DNA of 60,000 nucleotides from Zygnema cylindricum (Eukaryota > Streptophyta > Zygnematophyceae > Zygnematales > Zygnemataceae): NCBI GenBank assembly GCA_037447655.1, contig JBBHKE010001855.1, forward strand, positions 298,001-358,000, read 5' to 3'. The number at the start of each line of letters is the position of its first letter. Within the stretch, counting starts at the first letter, position 1. Below the pieces are notes generated by a model that did not search any database, was not told the origin of the DNA, and was given only the letters and a program-made list of their open reading frames with translations. Below are positions 49,094-59,846 of the stretch, in pieces. The translations under genes were made by a program, and so were the position numbers.

Positions 49094-50680
49094 ATCTACA
49101 AAACCGTATGACACAAAAAATAAAAGGGAAAGCAACTTAATTGATTTTCCCTGTTTCGGCCAATACTTCTTTCTAAATAGCAGTTATTTCCAGCTCAAGA
49201 GGACACATTTTTCTCTGTTTCCAAAAAACGCGAATGAAATTCACACACAAGCTTCAGTAACATAAACAGGTTTACATCACGACAGGTTAAGGGAACAACT
49301 TTGTTTGCATGTCTGTAATTTTTTTTAGAGAATCTCCTCCATTTCACCTGAATACGCTTAGAATTTCTACTCATCCTGGAAAGAAATTTGGTTGTACGGC
49401 AGTCTGCATTGTACTGCAATGTACTCCATTGCAAGGATGTTTGTATTAGTTTATTGACGTCACCCTAATTCCCCAATGTTCGTCAGAGACGTCTGGGAAG
49501 CAAGCGGTAGAAGCAGCGCAGCAGCAGCAGCATGGCTTCGTGTCAGGCGATGCGCTCAGGGCCACGCTCTTTCGCCATGGCTGCCAGCCCAAGCATCCAT
49601 CTTCTGCTTCAAGAAATTTCGAGTCTGTCCGTTTCTGCAGTTTGAACTTTGAAAGCAGAGAACAAAAGTGCGACCGCTGCCGCATACTGAACCGTGCTTC
49701 AAAACTTCGACAGACTTGTAGCTTAAAGTTCGATTTCTGATATAGTTCGCAATAGGGTGCAGTACAGTGTCCAGTACTGTACTTGTGGATCTCTGGGTTT
49801 CAGACGCTGTACGAATTGGATCTTAGATCAATTTTGGATAACGTCTTACAGAACTTGGACAGCTCTAAACCCCGTTTTCATGAAAGCGTTCGTGCTTTCA
49901 AAACGGAAGTAAAAGGTCTGTAGACTGTTTGACTTATTTGGGCACTTTCCCACGCAACCGAAACTTTAATCTTATAACTTTGTTTCTAGCGAAGACTCTC
50001 CGTACAGCTTTCAGAGCATTCCAATATAAGCGCAAATGACTTTTTACTTAAAAATGTGACAAGCGTAGACGAGTACGAAACATGTGACAGATAAACGGTA
50101 CACAAAATGTTGCGAAACTTCCACTCGGCTTCAATTTCAGACGTCCACCCGCACGCGGAACAATTTGTCACTTCGCAATGTCTGTACGCCACATTGTCGA
50201 CGTGGAGGCATTGCAGATGTTTAGGGTTTGTTCATTGTGACGTCACGCACGTCACGCTCAACTATGACAGCGCCGACGTCACAAATTCTAAAACTTTCCG
50301 CCATAGTTTCCCGATTGTTTTTTTTGTCTTTTCTTACTCTACTTGCCATCAAAATACACCCAGCGATAGTCAAAAGAAATCGTTTTCAGAGATATTTCAT
50401 TTGATACCATTATAGACGTTTTTCGTTGCAATAACTGTGAGATAGATGCGGTAGTGGGAGAGGGAGAGAGAGAGAGGCGCTTTCACGGACTTCGCTTTAG
50501 CGAAATGGCGTCCGTTGGTCGAGACCCCTCCACGCCCCCTGTACAGAAAAAAGCGCATGGAAGAAAGTCACGTTCAGGATGGAAACGTGCAGTGGGTTTT
50601 TTTTTGTACTCCATGCACAAAAATTGTCAAAAACTTCCGACACGTGCGACAGCATCGTGCCTATTCGCTCACCACATGGA
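49094..50680. other. Upstream flank of the PgeF/LACC1-like gene and unassigned DNA
   Basis: In-frame ATG 49135 is an alternative start for the gene. Nothing else is convincing: frames at 49446-49740 and 50107-50415 lack recognisable domains. AG-rich 50454-50475 and a GC-rich stretch to 50560 may be promoter-proximal. Confidence 0.35.
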
Positions 50681-50722
50681 ACTATATTTAAAATCACCTA
50701 GCGAGGTGATTTTAAATGTAGT
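50681..50722. repeat. Isolated 19-bp inverted repeat
   Basis: ACTATATTTAAAATCACCT (50681-50699) pairs with 50704-50722 at 18 of 19 positions around a 4-nt AGCG loop. It is not inside a recognised element; its centre ACCT-AGCG-AGGT resembles the hairpin centres of the 37-51 kb family. Confidence 0.75.
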
Positions 50723-50950
50723 ATGAAGATGAGGTAAAAGGACGCAAAAGTGGTTCAAAACGCGCTATACGCCAAACTATATCGCGCTATACGACAAATT
50801 GCAATACATGTAAAGCTTTAAGGTAACGCAACTTGTACAGTGGGAATCTCAATTTTTTGGTACGGCTCTATATTTTTTCGTTTTTTTCCAAGTTATAGAG
50901 GAAAACGACACAAAATAACTATAACTTTAACACATAGGAAAGTGCTCTTA

Positions 50951-51308
50951 GGGTGAAGTTTCATTATCCAAAAGTGAGATTGTTTACATAAATTCATACC
51001 TCTCCGTACTACTTTTGCTTTTTCACGTGTACCAATGGTAATGAATGCGAATCATCCAGTGGGCCCTAACTCTCCTCGCGAGGAGAGTTGGGGCCCACTG
51101 GATGATGTGCGCGATTGCTTCGCGGATCTCAAAAAGTGAAACATCCAACGGTCAAGAATTACGCCTACATCATTGGAGCTTCCCGACTGTTTTCCAGTAA
51201 CGATGTTTCGTCTGGTTTTTTTTTTATGGTACGGCTATGTACGACTTTGTACGAAAACGTACGGCGTCCAGTAACGAACCCCACTTTTCTTCTAATGGAA
51301 TGTTACCC
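50951..51308. mobile_element. Hairpin-element unit E, solitary copy
   Basis: 358 bp between TA dinucleotides (50949-50950, 51309-51310), with termini GGGTGAAGTTTCATTA and TAATGGAATGTTACCC. The central palindrome 51051-51106 has 28-nt arms with one mismatch and no loop. Its right half matches unit C (CGCGATTGCTTCGCGGATCTC, AACGGTCAA). A TA target and GGGT ends would fit a Tc1/mariner-like origin, but this is not proven. Confidence 0.72.
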
Positions 51309-51579
51309 TAATTCATAAGTTCATATTATTAGTTCATTTGTTTGTTTTGTTTTGTTTTTTAGTCTTTGTTGGCTCTTGTAGTCTTTAAATGTTATATTTA
51401 TTTATTTTTTCCCCCTTTTGTACTTTGATGGTATCTCCATTGCACTTTATGTAATAAAGTTTCTTTCATATTAAACCTTCAATAACATAAAGCACGCGGA
51501 AAGTATGGGGCTACCGTTGTTTTGGCACAATTAAACTACGAAGTAAAGTACAGAAGTATAGTACAGAAGTATAGTACAC

Positions 51580-52106
51580 TACACCGCCAATCGCTATAAG
51601 AGTAAATAACGCTAATTCGGTGCCCTTTTAAAAAAAAAAAAAAACCTGAAATACAATCCATATTTCTGTTTTTTCCATTATTCTATGGGTTTTTCGTGCG
51701 TTAATAATGGAGCTGACGAGATGGAAATAGTGTGCGTTGGACAGGGTATCTATGTATGAAATGGTATTTTTAATTGTAAAGGCATAAAAGACACTTAATA
51801 TTATGCACCCATGTGAATGTGCATTGAAGAAAGAGGCTCGCTGACAAAAATCCGTTTCATATGTTCGTCCGTCGACCGTGTGAACAGCACGGCGCGTACG
51901 AATTGTCAGACTTTGTACGGATACACATATTACTGTAGACATCGAAAGGGCGGGTATGTATTATTCAAGACAACCCAAATTACAGTTAGGGATTAATTAG
52001 TATATATATATTTAAAAAAAAACAAAAAAATCCCGATTAGTGTTAATAACACTAATTTTATTTTTACGCTATTTATTTCTTTACTCTAATAGCGATTGAC
52101 GGTGTA
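51580..52106. mobile_element. Small non-autonomous element, family M1 copy 2
   Basis: 527 bp, similar along its whole length to 35993-36541. Inverted ends TACACCGCCAATCGCTAT and ...AATAGCGATTGACGGTGTA. Copy-specific indels sit in the A-runs. No coding capacity. Confidence 0.72.
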
Positions 52107-52674
52107 CTGTACACCGCGAATCGTAATTAGAGTAAACTACTATAATTCGGTCGCTCGAAATTTCGACTCTATCACATGAAATAGAGTAAATGATTATAAT
52201 TTGTTCATTATTCTATTTAAGGTAAAGTTTAATTAGCGTTTTTAATTATAATATAGGCTCGTTTTAAATAGTATCGAGTACGGACGACCTCCGACCGTCC
52301 AAAATTGTACTTTATTAAGTTAAAAAGTACAAATAATGATTTAATACAGGCCGTTATCATGTAACTGCGTTTTAACAAACCGCGTAATGCAAACGTCATA
52401 ATGACTATAAACTGTACGTCTTGCCAAATTCTGTACGAATACCTTATTTACAATAGAGGATATTAGCTTGCCAAATTAGAGTACTTAAATAAATTAGAGT
52501 AAACTTTATAGTTGAAACCATAGTTGTTCACGGCGATTAGTGCGAACGTACTGTACGCGACGAATTATACGTAACAAACGCATTGAACCTTTTGATAAAA
52601 TCGCAAAAAATCGTTAATGAATCTCCTTCCGTACTATTCCGTACATAAAAAAACAAAAAACTATTACATATAAC
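52107..52674. other. Unassigned spacer with M1-like termini
   Basis: GTACACCGCGAATCGTAATTAGAGTAAA just after copy 2 resembles an M1 end, so a further degenerate copy may be present. No gene was recognised. Confidence 0.35.
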
Positions 52675-53087
52675 TAGTGTTGGGTATCGAGGACCTATTG
52701 CCGATATTCGATATTATCGAATTTTAGCTACCCGATAATCGATATATCGAGACCATGTACGGAGAATCTAAATATCCAGATTTTTTTTTTTTTTTTCCGG
52801 ATTTTTTTTATTTTTCCGGAATTTTTTTTTCCAAAAGCCCCCCCCCCCCCCCCCCCCCTGGGGGGGGCTCCGTGGGGGGGGGGGGGGGACCATTTTCCGT
52901 ACGGTTTACCGTACCACCAATGTACGGCAACTGTACGGTATATGTACGGACGTCCATTTTTCGCGATATATATCGCGATATTTTATGTTGGTCGCGGTAC
53001 GATATATCGAGGACTTTCCTCGATCGATATTCGATATATCGAATATCGAAATTATCGCGATATGAAACTACCCGATACCCAACACTA
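52675..53087. mobile_element. hAT-like element, TAGTGTT family, short copy
   Basis: 413 bp with TAGTGTTGGGTATCGAG and CGATACCCAACACTA ends and subterminal TCGATATTCGATAT repeats like 38244-39380. Flanking 8-mers (CATATAAC, GCTGTCAG) do not match. The interior is T-runs, a 21-nt C run (52838-52858) and G runs. Confidence 0.72.
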
Positions 53088-53262
53088 GCTGTCAGAACGT
53101 ATGCTTGACAATATACTGTAGGCGACATGCACGGTACATACAACATAACCACAGATGGCAGTCATACGATAACGTAACATAAAGCATTGTGTTACAATGG
53201 AATTTTACCCCCACTCTGCCTCCTTCGGTCCTTTTCTATTTCCTTGTATTTTATACATTTGG

Positions 53263-53335
53263 CCAATAAAATAAAAACACACATCAGTATATAAATAAGA
53301 GAACTTTGTTCTCCTTTCTGGAAACCCTTATATAG
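53263..53335 (+). promoter_or_regulatory. Core promoter candidate of the LTP-like gene
   Basis: CCAAT at 53263-53267, a plant-type TATA box TATATAAATA at 53288-53297 and a second TATATAG at 53329-53335 precede the coding start by about 490-540 bp, leaving a long leader that contains the 26-bp minisatellite. Confidence 0.5.
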
Positions 53336-53440
53336 GCAGTGTGTCTGTCAAGGATTTTTTCTGTCCTTCCGCAGTACGGACGGCCGTACCGCTGGCACGA
53401 TGTAGCGTTGCCGCCCGTCACGTTACAGACCTCTGTACCA

Positions 53441-53726
53441 CTGGCATAATTCTACGCTGCCGCCAGTCCGCGTAATTCTGCGCTGCCGCCGGCTGGCGTG
53501 ATTCTACGCTGCCGACAGTTAACATAATTCTATGCTGCCGACAGTTGGCATAATTCTACGCTGCCGCCCGCCCGCTGGCAATTTTCTACGCTGCCGCCGA
53601 CTGGCAATTTTCTACGTTGCTGGCCGCTGGCAAATTTCTACGCTGCCGCCTGCTGGCAATTTTCTACGCTGCCACCTGTTGGCAAATTTCTACGCTGCCG
53701 CCGGCTGACAATTTTCTACGTGTCCT
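53441..53726. repeat. 26-bp minisatellite, 11 units, in the LTP leader
   Basis: Consensus is CTGGCAATTTTCTACG followed by CTGCCGCCGG; 11 units fill 286 bp, and one unit (around 53550-53579) has a 4-bp insertion compensated by shorter end units. Units differ by substitutions, and the TCTACGCTGCCGCC core is best kept. It ends about 97 bp before the ATG, so it is probably transcribed. Confidence 0.88.
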
Positions 53727-53823
53727 CCAACAGACGAAACTACAAGCGAAAGCTCTCTTTGTCCTTGAACCCTGACCTCCCTTTACCACCTGAAAAGCCT
53801 TAGCTTCCTATTCGAAACTTTCT

Positions 53824-54839
53824 ATGGCCACAATGCGGTTTTCTCTATGTGGTACACTATTTACTGTAGTAATTATGGTTTTCGGAATTCTCGGATCGAA
53901 CGCTCAATTCCCATTTTTTACGACTCCTACTCCGACGTCAGCCCCCGCACCGTCACCGTCACCGTCACCTTCGGCACTTCAATATAGCGAAGGCTGTGTC
54001 GGGCAGATCTACGCCGTCGATGCCGCGTGTACGGACTATTTCCTGTCGAATGCTATTAGCGCCGGTATCGGCGCGTGCTGCGCCGCAGTGCTATTGGCTA
54101 ACGAGTACCGATGCTTTTGCGACGAAGCGACGGAGTTCACTGCGGACCAAATAGCGTCGCTTTCGAATGACATCTGCGGAGTGCCGGCTTCCACGCTGGA
54201 GCTCCCAGGAAATGCCACCTGTACAGGAACAGGTATGCCATAATACCGTACTCTTTTTGTCCAATTGTAAAAATGTGAAAATGAAAGTATGAACCAACCA
54301 CCACCGTTCCTGCAAAAAGCTGGCGTTGATTGGATGCCTATGATGATGCCGATGATGATGATGGCCATGCTGATGCTGATGCTAATCATGATGATGGGTT
54401 CATAAACCCCCCGTCCACTTTTCAAGATAGAAATTTCAAATTTGAGTGACCGATCGAGCGCCGAAGCGGCTGCTATTACTCAGTCCTCACGGATCTAACG
54501 GCGTATCGCTATCAGGGTTATCACTAACCCTAAAAAGCTGTTAACCCTAATAGCGATACACCGTGTTAGGGTTCCAAGTATTAACCGTGCAAACAGTCGG
54601 AGATTAACTCGGGTTAACCCTTTAACCCGACCATCATGGATTCAGTTGGTTCCCCAGGCCCCACTCCACCTTCCGTGTCTCCCGCCGCCTCTCCCTCCTC
54701 TCTCCCCACGCAGCGGGTGGACGGCAGCGATTCAGATCCTAAGTCCAGCGGGGCAGCCATGGCTGCCACGTGGCGAGCTGTGGCCATTGCCGCTCTGCTA
54801 GCCCAGGGAGTTTGCTGGTTTAATGAGTTTGGGCAGTGA
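53824..54839 (+). CDS. GPI-anchored nonspecific lipid-transfer-protein-like (8-cysteine motif)
   Basis: Exon 1 is 53824-54232: signal peptide (about residues 1-28, hydrophobic core VVIMVFGILG), Pro/Ser-rich segment (33-50, PSPSPSPS), then an eight-cysteine domain with Cys 58, 69, 85-86, 97, 99, 118, 133, i.e. C-X10-C-X15-CC-X10-CXC-X18-C-X14-C, the plant LTP/2S-albumin fold with four disulphides. A donor AACAG|GTATGC at 54233 precedes the in-frame TAA (54241-54243). A phase-1 acceptor at 54645 (or 54657) joins an exon ending at TGA 54839 that codes a Pro/Ser-rich stretch, an SSGAA site and a hydrophobic tail, as in LTPG proteins; about 196-200 residues. It would act at the plasma membrane or cell wall, binding lipids for cuticle-type deposition (family inference). 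If unspliced, it is a 139-residue secreted form. Confidence 0.85.
54320..54405 (+). other. Alternative last exon of the LTP-like gene, Met-rich tail
   Basis: An AG at 54318-54319 gives an 87-nt intron from the 54233 donor and keeps frame (phase 1). The resulting 27-residue tail begins GVDWMPMMMP, consists mainly of Met, Leu and Ile, and stops at TAA 54403-54405. The strongly hydrophobic end could serve as a GPI-type or membrane tail. The frame match may be chance; the 54646-54839 exon looks more typical. Confidence 0.4.
54503..54559. repeat. Inverted repeat with telomere-like motifs in the LTP intron
   Basis: GTATCGCTAT(C)AGGGTTA at the left pairs with TAACCCT(A)ATAGCGATAC at the right; CTAACCCTAA words lie between and after. 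It falls in the long form of the intron. Confidence 0.75.
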
Positions 54840-55698
54840 CATTGACAAAGGAAAAATGAAAATGAGGAGGAACCGAAGTTTCTGAAGGATTTTGATGATG
54901 TGCGGAAGGGAAAAACGGGGAAAACATGAAAAAAACGGAAATGAAAACGGGAAGACGAAGAGGAATGGCCAAATTTTGGAAGGCTTGTGAACTTTAAGTG
55001 TGGTAGAGGAAGGAAATTTGAAGCCTTTCGTGAAATGTTATGAGAAAGCTATTAGTATTCACTGTGTGACTGGTTTTTAAATTCTTCTAGCGAGATAGAG
55101 AACAAAAGTTCTTTTGTTTGTTTTTTTTCTTTTTTCTTTTTTCAATTATTGAAACTAGAGTGTACATGGAAAGAGAATAGATACATTTTTTTTTTTTTTT
55201 GACAACGGTTGGTGACAATATATAAAGAACATTCGCAAGGGTTTTCTTTCAATTTCTTTGCTCACATAATTCTGGTATTTTTTTGTCGTTTTGTGTATGA
55301 AATTGAAACAACATGCAAGCAATTTTTGAAGTGCAATTTCTTTCTTAAATTTGACATGTGACACAGCGCGACACTACACTTTCGACCAATCAAAACATTT
55401 TCTATACATATGAAACTAATTAAAACGTTATTTTTAGGTACATATGAAGTAAATATAAACAAACTTTTGTACATGTAAAAGTAATGCATTTCAATGGGAA
55501 TAATTTTCATATCCATTAATGAAAAATTACAATTTGTAATTGTAGTAATCAAATTGATCCAATTATGAAACAGATGAATGACCTGAAACTCGTAGCAAGG
55601 GGAAGGAGAGGGGAGGGATGCCTCTCTCTTTTCCCGGCCTCCTCCCAATCCTCCCTCCCCCCTTCCCCGAGGTGGTGGTGGTAGCTCTCTGGAGAAGG

Positions 55699-55743
<45 letters not shown>

Positions 55744-57901
55744 GGGTGGGGGAAAGGGGGTAATAGGGTTGGGGAGGAAGAAGGGGGAAAGGGGTGGGAG
55801 GAAGGAGGGAAAGGGGTCGGGGAAAGGGGGTGGTGTGGAGGGTAAAGTGGGGTAAGATATCATTTTTGAATGAGAGGAGAGTTTAGAGAGGGGGAGGAGA
55901 GGGGGGGAAGAGAGACACGGAAGGTGGGCAAAAATTCTTTTTAGGGTGGTAACTGAAGATGGTCGAATGAGATTTGGAGTATCTAATATGAGAATTACTA
56001 AAATTATCAATTAGAGGGTTTTAGCAAACACGTAAAAGCGTTTCATGAGATTTTTTGAGAGAGTGATAACAAACTCTTATGATTGGAAATTGTATTGCGC
56101 ACCAATACAATTACGGTGGAGATGGAGGATAAGGTCCATACACTACAACCAAAGACTCGATTTCTCTATCGTTTTTTGTGAGAACCTTGTTTGTCGTTTT
56201 ATATGGGAACTTTGTATAACATTAAAATAGGTGTTGTTTTGTGGAGAAGGTCATTCTGTACTCTTGATATGCGAAAATACTCCTCTCACTTTTGCATCAC
56301 GTGGTCAAATTTTGACTTTACTTAAAACATCACACCATTCGCATTTTAGTGGACAATTAGTTTTTCTCATTTCCTTATATGTCGTGATAATAAAGTTAGG
56401 CCATATTCATTGTTTAACCTAAAAATGTATCCCTAGAACTAAAAATGAACTTTAACCTATCCTGATATTACTCCCGACTTCATTTTTTCAGTTCCCTTTT
56501 GTTCTTCTATTTCAATTATTCCCATCTATTCGAATGGAATACCATCATGTTTTCTTAATGACTTTTCTGTTGATAATCTAGGAGTTAATGAAGGTGACGC
56601 CATAAAAAAATAAAAGGTTGTTGAGCCTAAGGCGGTGATTGCCCAAATACCTTGTAACTCTCGATTGGCCCCTCCACACAAGGCCCGAGGAGCCCTCTAA
56701 GGTCCGTACACTTCCTCTTCTCGACGTTCCATGGGGAACCCGATGATTCCTTGGATTCACCTATTCACCCCATTCACCCTTCTAGAATCCCATGAGAACC
56801 CTAGAAATTTAAATTTCCTTGTCCCTCCTTATTCCTTGGCCCCTCTTTCAACCCTTGCCCTTTTTCAGCCGTCGACCACTCGCTGGCCGAAGCTACATCC
56901 CTACTCGCTGGCCGAAGTTACATCGTAAGCTTTAGATTCTAAGTAGATTCCACCACAAGAGGCTTTTGAAAAGCTAAACTCCTCCTACTCTAATTGTCAC
57001 GAACACTTCGTATTATAAGTTTCAAGGCGTCTCTCGAAGCGAAGGCAACAAGTAATGTTGCCCCCCAATGTTCTTTGTTTCCATATGTCTCAAAATCTGA
57101 TACTCCAAGGCAAAAGTGCAAAAGAAACGTACTCATTTACATGCTTCAACAACGCATTCACTAAGCATGCATATCAACAATAACCAAGGCAAGATGAAAG
57201 AAGACAATTGAAGAAGTGTCAAGCCCACGACAGTGTGTGCCCAATTCCCCCATGAGAACAGTGACTCCGTAGTGTATGGGGCATTGAGAATCCTTCTCCA
57301 TTAATTCCTTGCATCCCTATTTTTTGGAGACACTTGTTCCAAGATTCCCCTTTTTGACTCTTGCCGCATTGTGGACTCCCTTGTGGTGCCCAAATTTTGT
57401 AAATTTTTTTACAGGCCCTAATTTTTCCTACCCACAACCCTTGTGATGTCCTTGGACCCTCTCCATGGATCGGTTCCCAAATTTGTGCACAGGTCTTAAA
57501 AGACACACTTTCTTCAAAAGAAGAAACTGTCGGTGACCCGAGTTATAACAGGTTTAGCGGATCGGGATCGAAAGCCTAGGATTACAGGTAGAACGTGATT
57601 GAGCATTCATAGATCTTCGAAGCTTTATGACCCTCTAATGCGTTGTGAACCTTCTTACCGTTAACCCTAAGGAGTCTTTTATAGCATGAGCCGAAAGTTG
57701 CAATGCTCATTAATGTTCCCTTTTCCGTGTTACTTTGAGTATGTTACTCTTAGTAAAAGTTTATCCTAACGCACTAATGAATACAATTCAACAAAACATC
57801 CAAAAAACATATGTAATAGCCAAAACAAGCTTTAACGACAAGTCAAAGACATGGAGTCGACCGACTTTGGTGAACAAAGGAAAAAGACATGGAGTTTAAT
57901 A
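54840..57901. other. Unassigned 3-kb spacer
   Basis: AT-rich with T-runs to 55560, a purine-rich segment with a 43-nt G homopolymer (55700-55742), then mixed sequence. A 25-bp direct tandem pair CTCGCTGGCCGAAG...ACATC lies at 56878-56927. The stretch TGTCGGTGACCCGAG at 57529 looks like a possible LTR-element border, but no coding domains were found. Confidence 0.4.
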
Positions 57902-58077
<176 letters not shown>

Positions 58078-58202
58078 TGGATTAGGGAAGGGAGGTTATG
58101 GAACAGTGGATGCACATCATAAAGATAAATAGTTGGTATGGCAGGAACTCATGGATGAATAGGTTAAATGGTGGATGAAGATAACGGAAAGGAAGATGGG
58201 AC

Positions 58203-58819
58203 TACCGGATTTGTTATTAAATGTAGGAGTGTTGAGTAGAAGTCTGAATGTTCCCACTAAAAGAGATTGGGAGGCAACTAAGAGAGTCCTTAGATATCTT
58301 ATAGGAACTAGGGATCTATGGTTGCCCTTGGGTGGGGACAATATTGACATGACCACTTGGAGTGATGCTTGTTATGGGGATGCTTCTATGAGGAGATATA
58401 CTTCTGGATATGTGTTGTATGTGGGAGATGGTGCTTGCTGCTGGAGCAGCAAACAACAAAAGGTTATTGCTCAGTCCACCATGGAGGCTTAGCCAGAGCT
58501 TAGTATCTGGCTGCGAAAGAATTGATGTGGGTCAAGTCTTTGCTTGGTGAGCTTGGTCACCTTAAAAGTGGTGTTGAGAAAATCTTTGGTGTTAATCAGG
58601 CAGCTATTGTTATTGCTTCTATTCCCAAAACACCACTTCAAAGCCAAACACATGGATATTAGACTGAGTTTTGTTAGAGAGAAAGTAGAGAACAAAATAG
58701 TAACTTTAGAGTACAGACCAGATAGTGAGATGGTAGTAGATATGATGACCAAACGTGTACCTTCCCCTAAATTAATTTTCTGTAGGGAAAAGTGTGGTCT
58801 TAAATTAAAAAGTGACTAG
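58203..58819 (+). pseudogene. Copia-8 RT end and RNase H, 5'-truncated
   Basis: It matches Copia-1 from its VGVLSRSLN segment on: RNase H with WSDACYGD and STMEA, then a stop in the AEYM region (58490-58492) and a frameshift before KHMDIRLSFVREKV, ending at a TAG at 58817-58819. It is the same family as Copia-1 but a separate, decayed copy. Homology starts abruptly near 58203. Confidence 0.88.
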
Positions 58820-58832
58820 AAAATAAGGGGAG

Positions 58833-59846
58833 TGTAGAAATTAATGGTTTGTGTACGGTATTTTCTAGGTCTAATTAGTGTAACATTAAACAGCAAAGAA
58901 GGAAAAGCAGTCTGCCTCTTACTCCACTCTGAAGTCCCTACACTTGTCGGAGTCACTGAAGACTAGAGAGGGAGTTAAAGCCATGGCTGCTTAGGCTTCC
59001 GAAAGGGACAAGGAGTAGATCAGGTCAGACTTACCAAAAGGGCTGCTAGAACTAGGATTTGATCTTGGTACCTACTGTCTGTCTAAGAAGCCGGTAGCAG
59101 TTAGCTTTGTCCTATAGTCTTAGACTAGTGGTGATTTTTATAGAGTGCGATAACTATTTAAACACGTACACGTAGCAAAATTTTGTTAACTGATAGAACT
59201 GACTTCTTGTAGCATGTGTTTTTTTGTACGATAAATACCGCAAAAAACAAATGATGCGAACATTTGTTTCAACCACTTATATTAAAGCCAATTAGATCGT
59301 AGGGCCATGGTGCGAGCGGACATCACAGAATGGCCGTTTTGGCAGAATTCGGTTTCCGCCTCACGAATTGACACGTGGCGCTACCATTTTGGCTCGCGAC
59401 ATTTCCGGGGTGCACCCGAACAAGTCCAGATCTGACGGGCGTCCACTTTCAAGCCACGTCGTACAGTGGCCGTACAGAAAGTTCTTCGACACTAGTACCT
59501 TTCTCTACCCCAAAGTCATTTGATTGGTGCCGTACTTTTGTAGAAGGGGGTTTAGAGAGGGGATTAGGAATTAGACAATTCTTACGTAGACGCCTCTCTC
59601 TCAGAGGGCATTCTGTACAAAAGGTTAAGTTTGACCATCAATAACTCTATGCTTAAGGAAGAAAATTAAGTGATTCTTTTTGCAGCAGACTCAGAGGAGT
59701 CTTGTCGTCATATGGATGAAATCGGATTAGTGTGGTGTTTGTCATGGTGACAGACACTCTTGGTCAAACTCAAACGGGTAAGGGTTATTCTAGGGGCTTC
59801 TAGGGAGGTGCCTAGTCTGAGGACCAATGGCGGTCTCACATTTGCA
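58833..59846 (+). repeat. Copia-8 3' LTR
   Basis: TGTAGAAATTAATGG follows the polypurine tract AAATAAGGGGAG at 58833, as in Copia-1. The end near 59846 (CACATTTGCA) is placed by comparison with GTCTCAGAGTTTCA. It holds a GGATTTGATC motif near 59052. Confidence 0.75.

Noticed and set aside
53824-54243. LTP-like protein ending at the TAA 54241-54243 as the only form
   Set aside because: A consensus donor sits just before the stop and an in-phase exon with a typical GPI tail follows; the intronless form is kept as a possibility, not the main model.
54636-54839. Separate 67-residue secreted peptide gene starting at ATG 54636
   Set aside because: It has no signal peptide; its Pro/Ser stretch plus C-terminal hydrophobic tail fits the last exon of the LTP-like gene, with in-phase acceptors.
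57500-57600. Possible gypsy-type LTR border at TGTCGGTGACCCGAG
   Set aside because: No second LTR, polypurine tract or coding domain was seen nearby.
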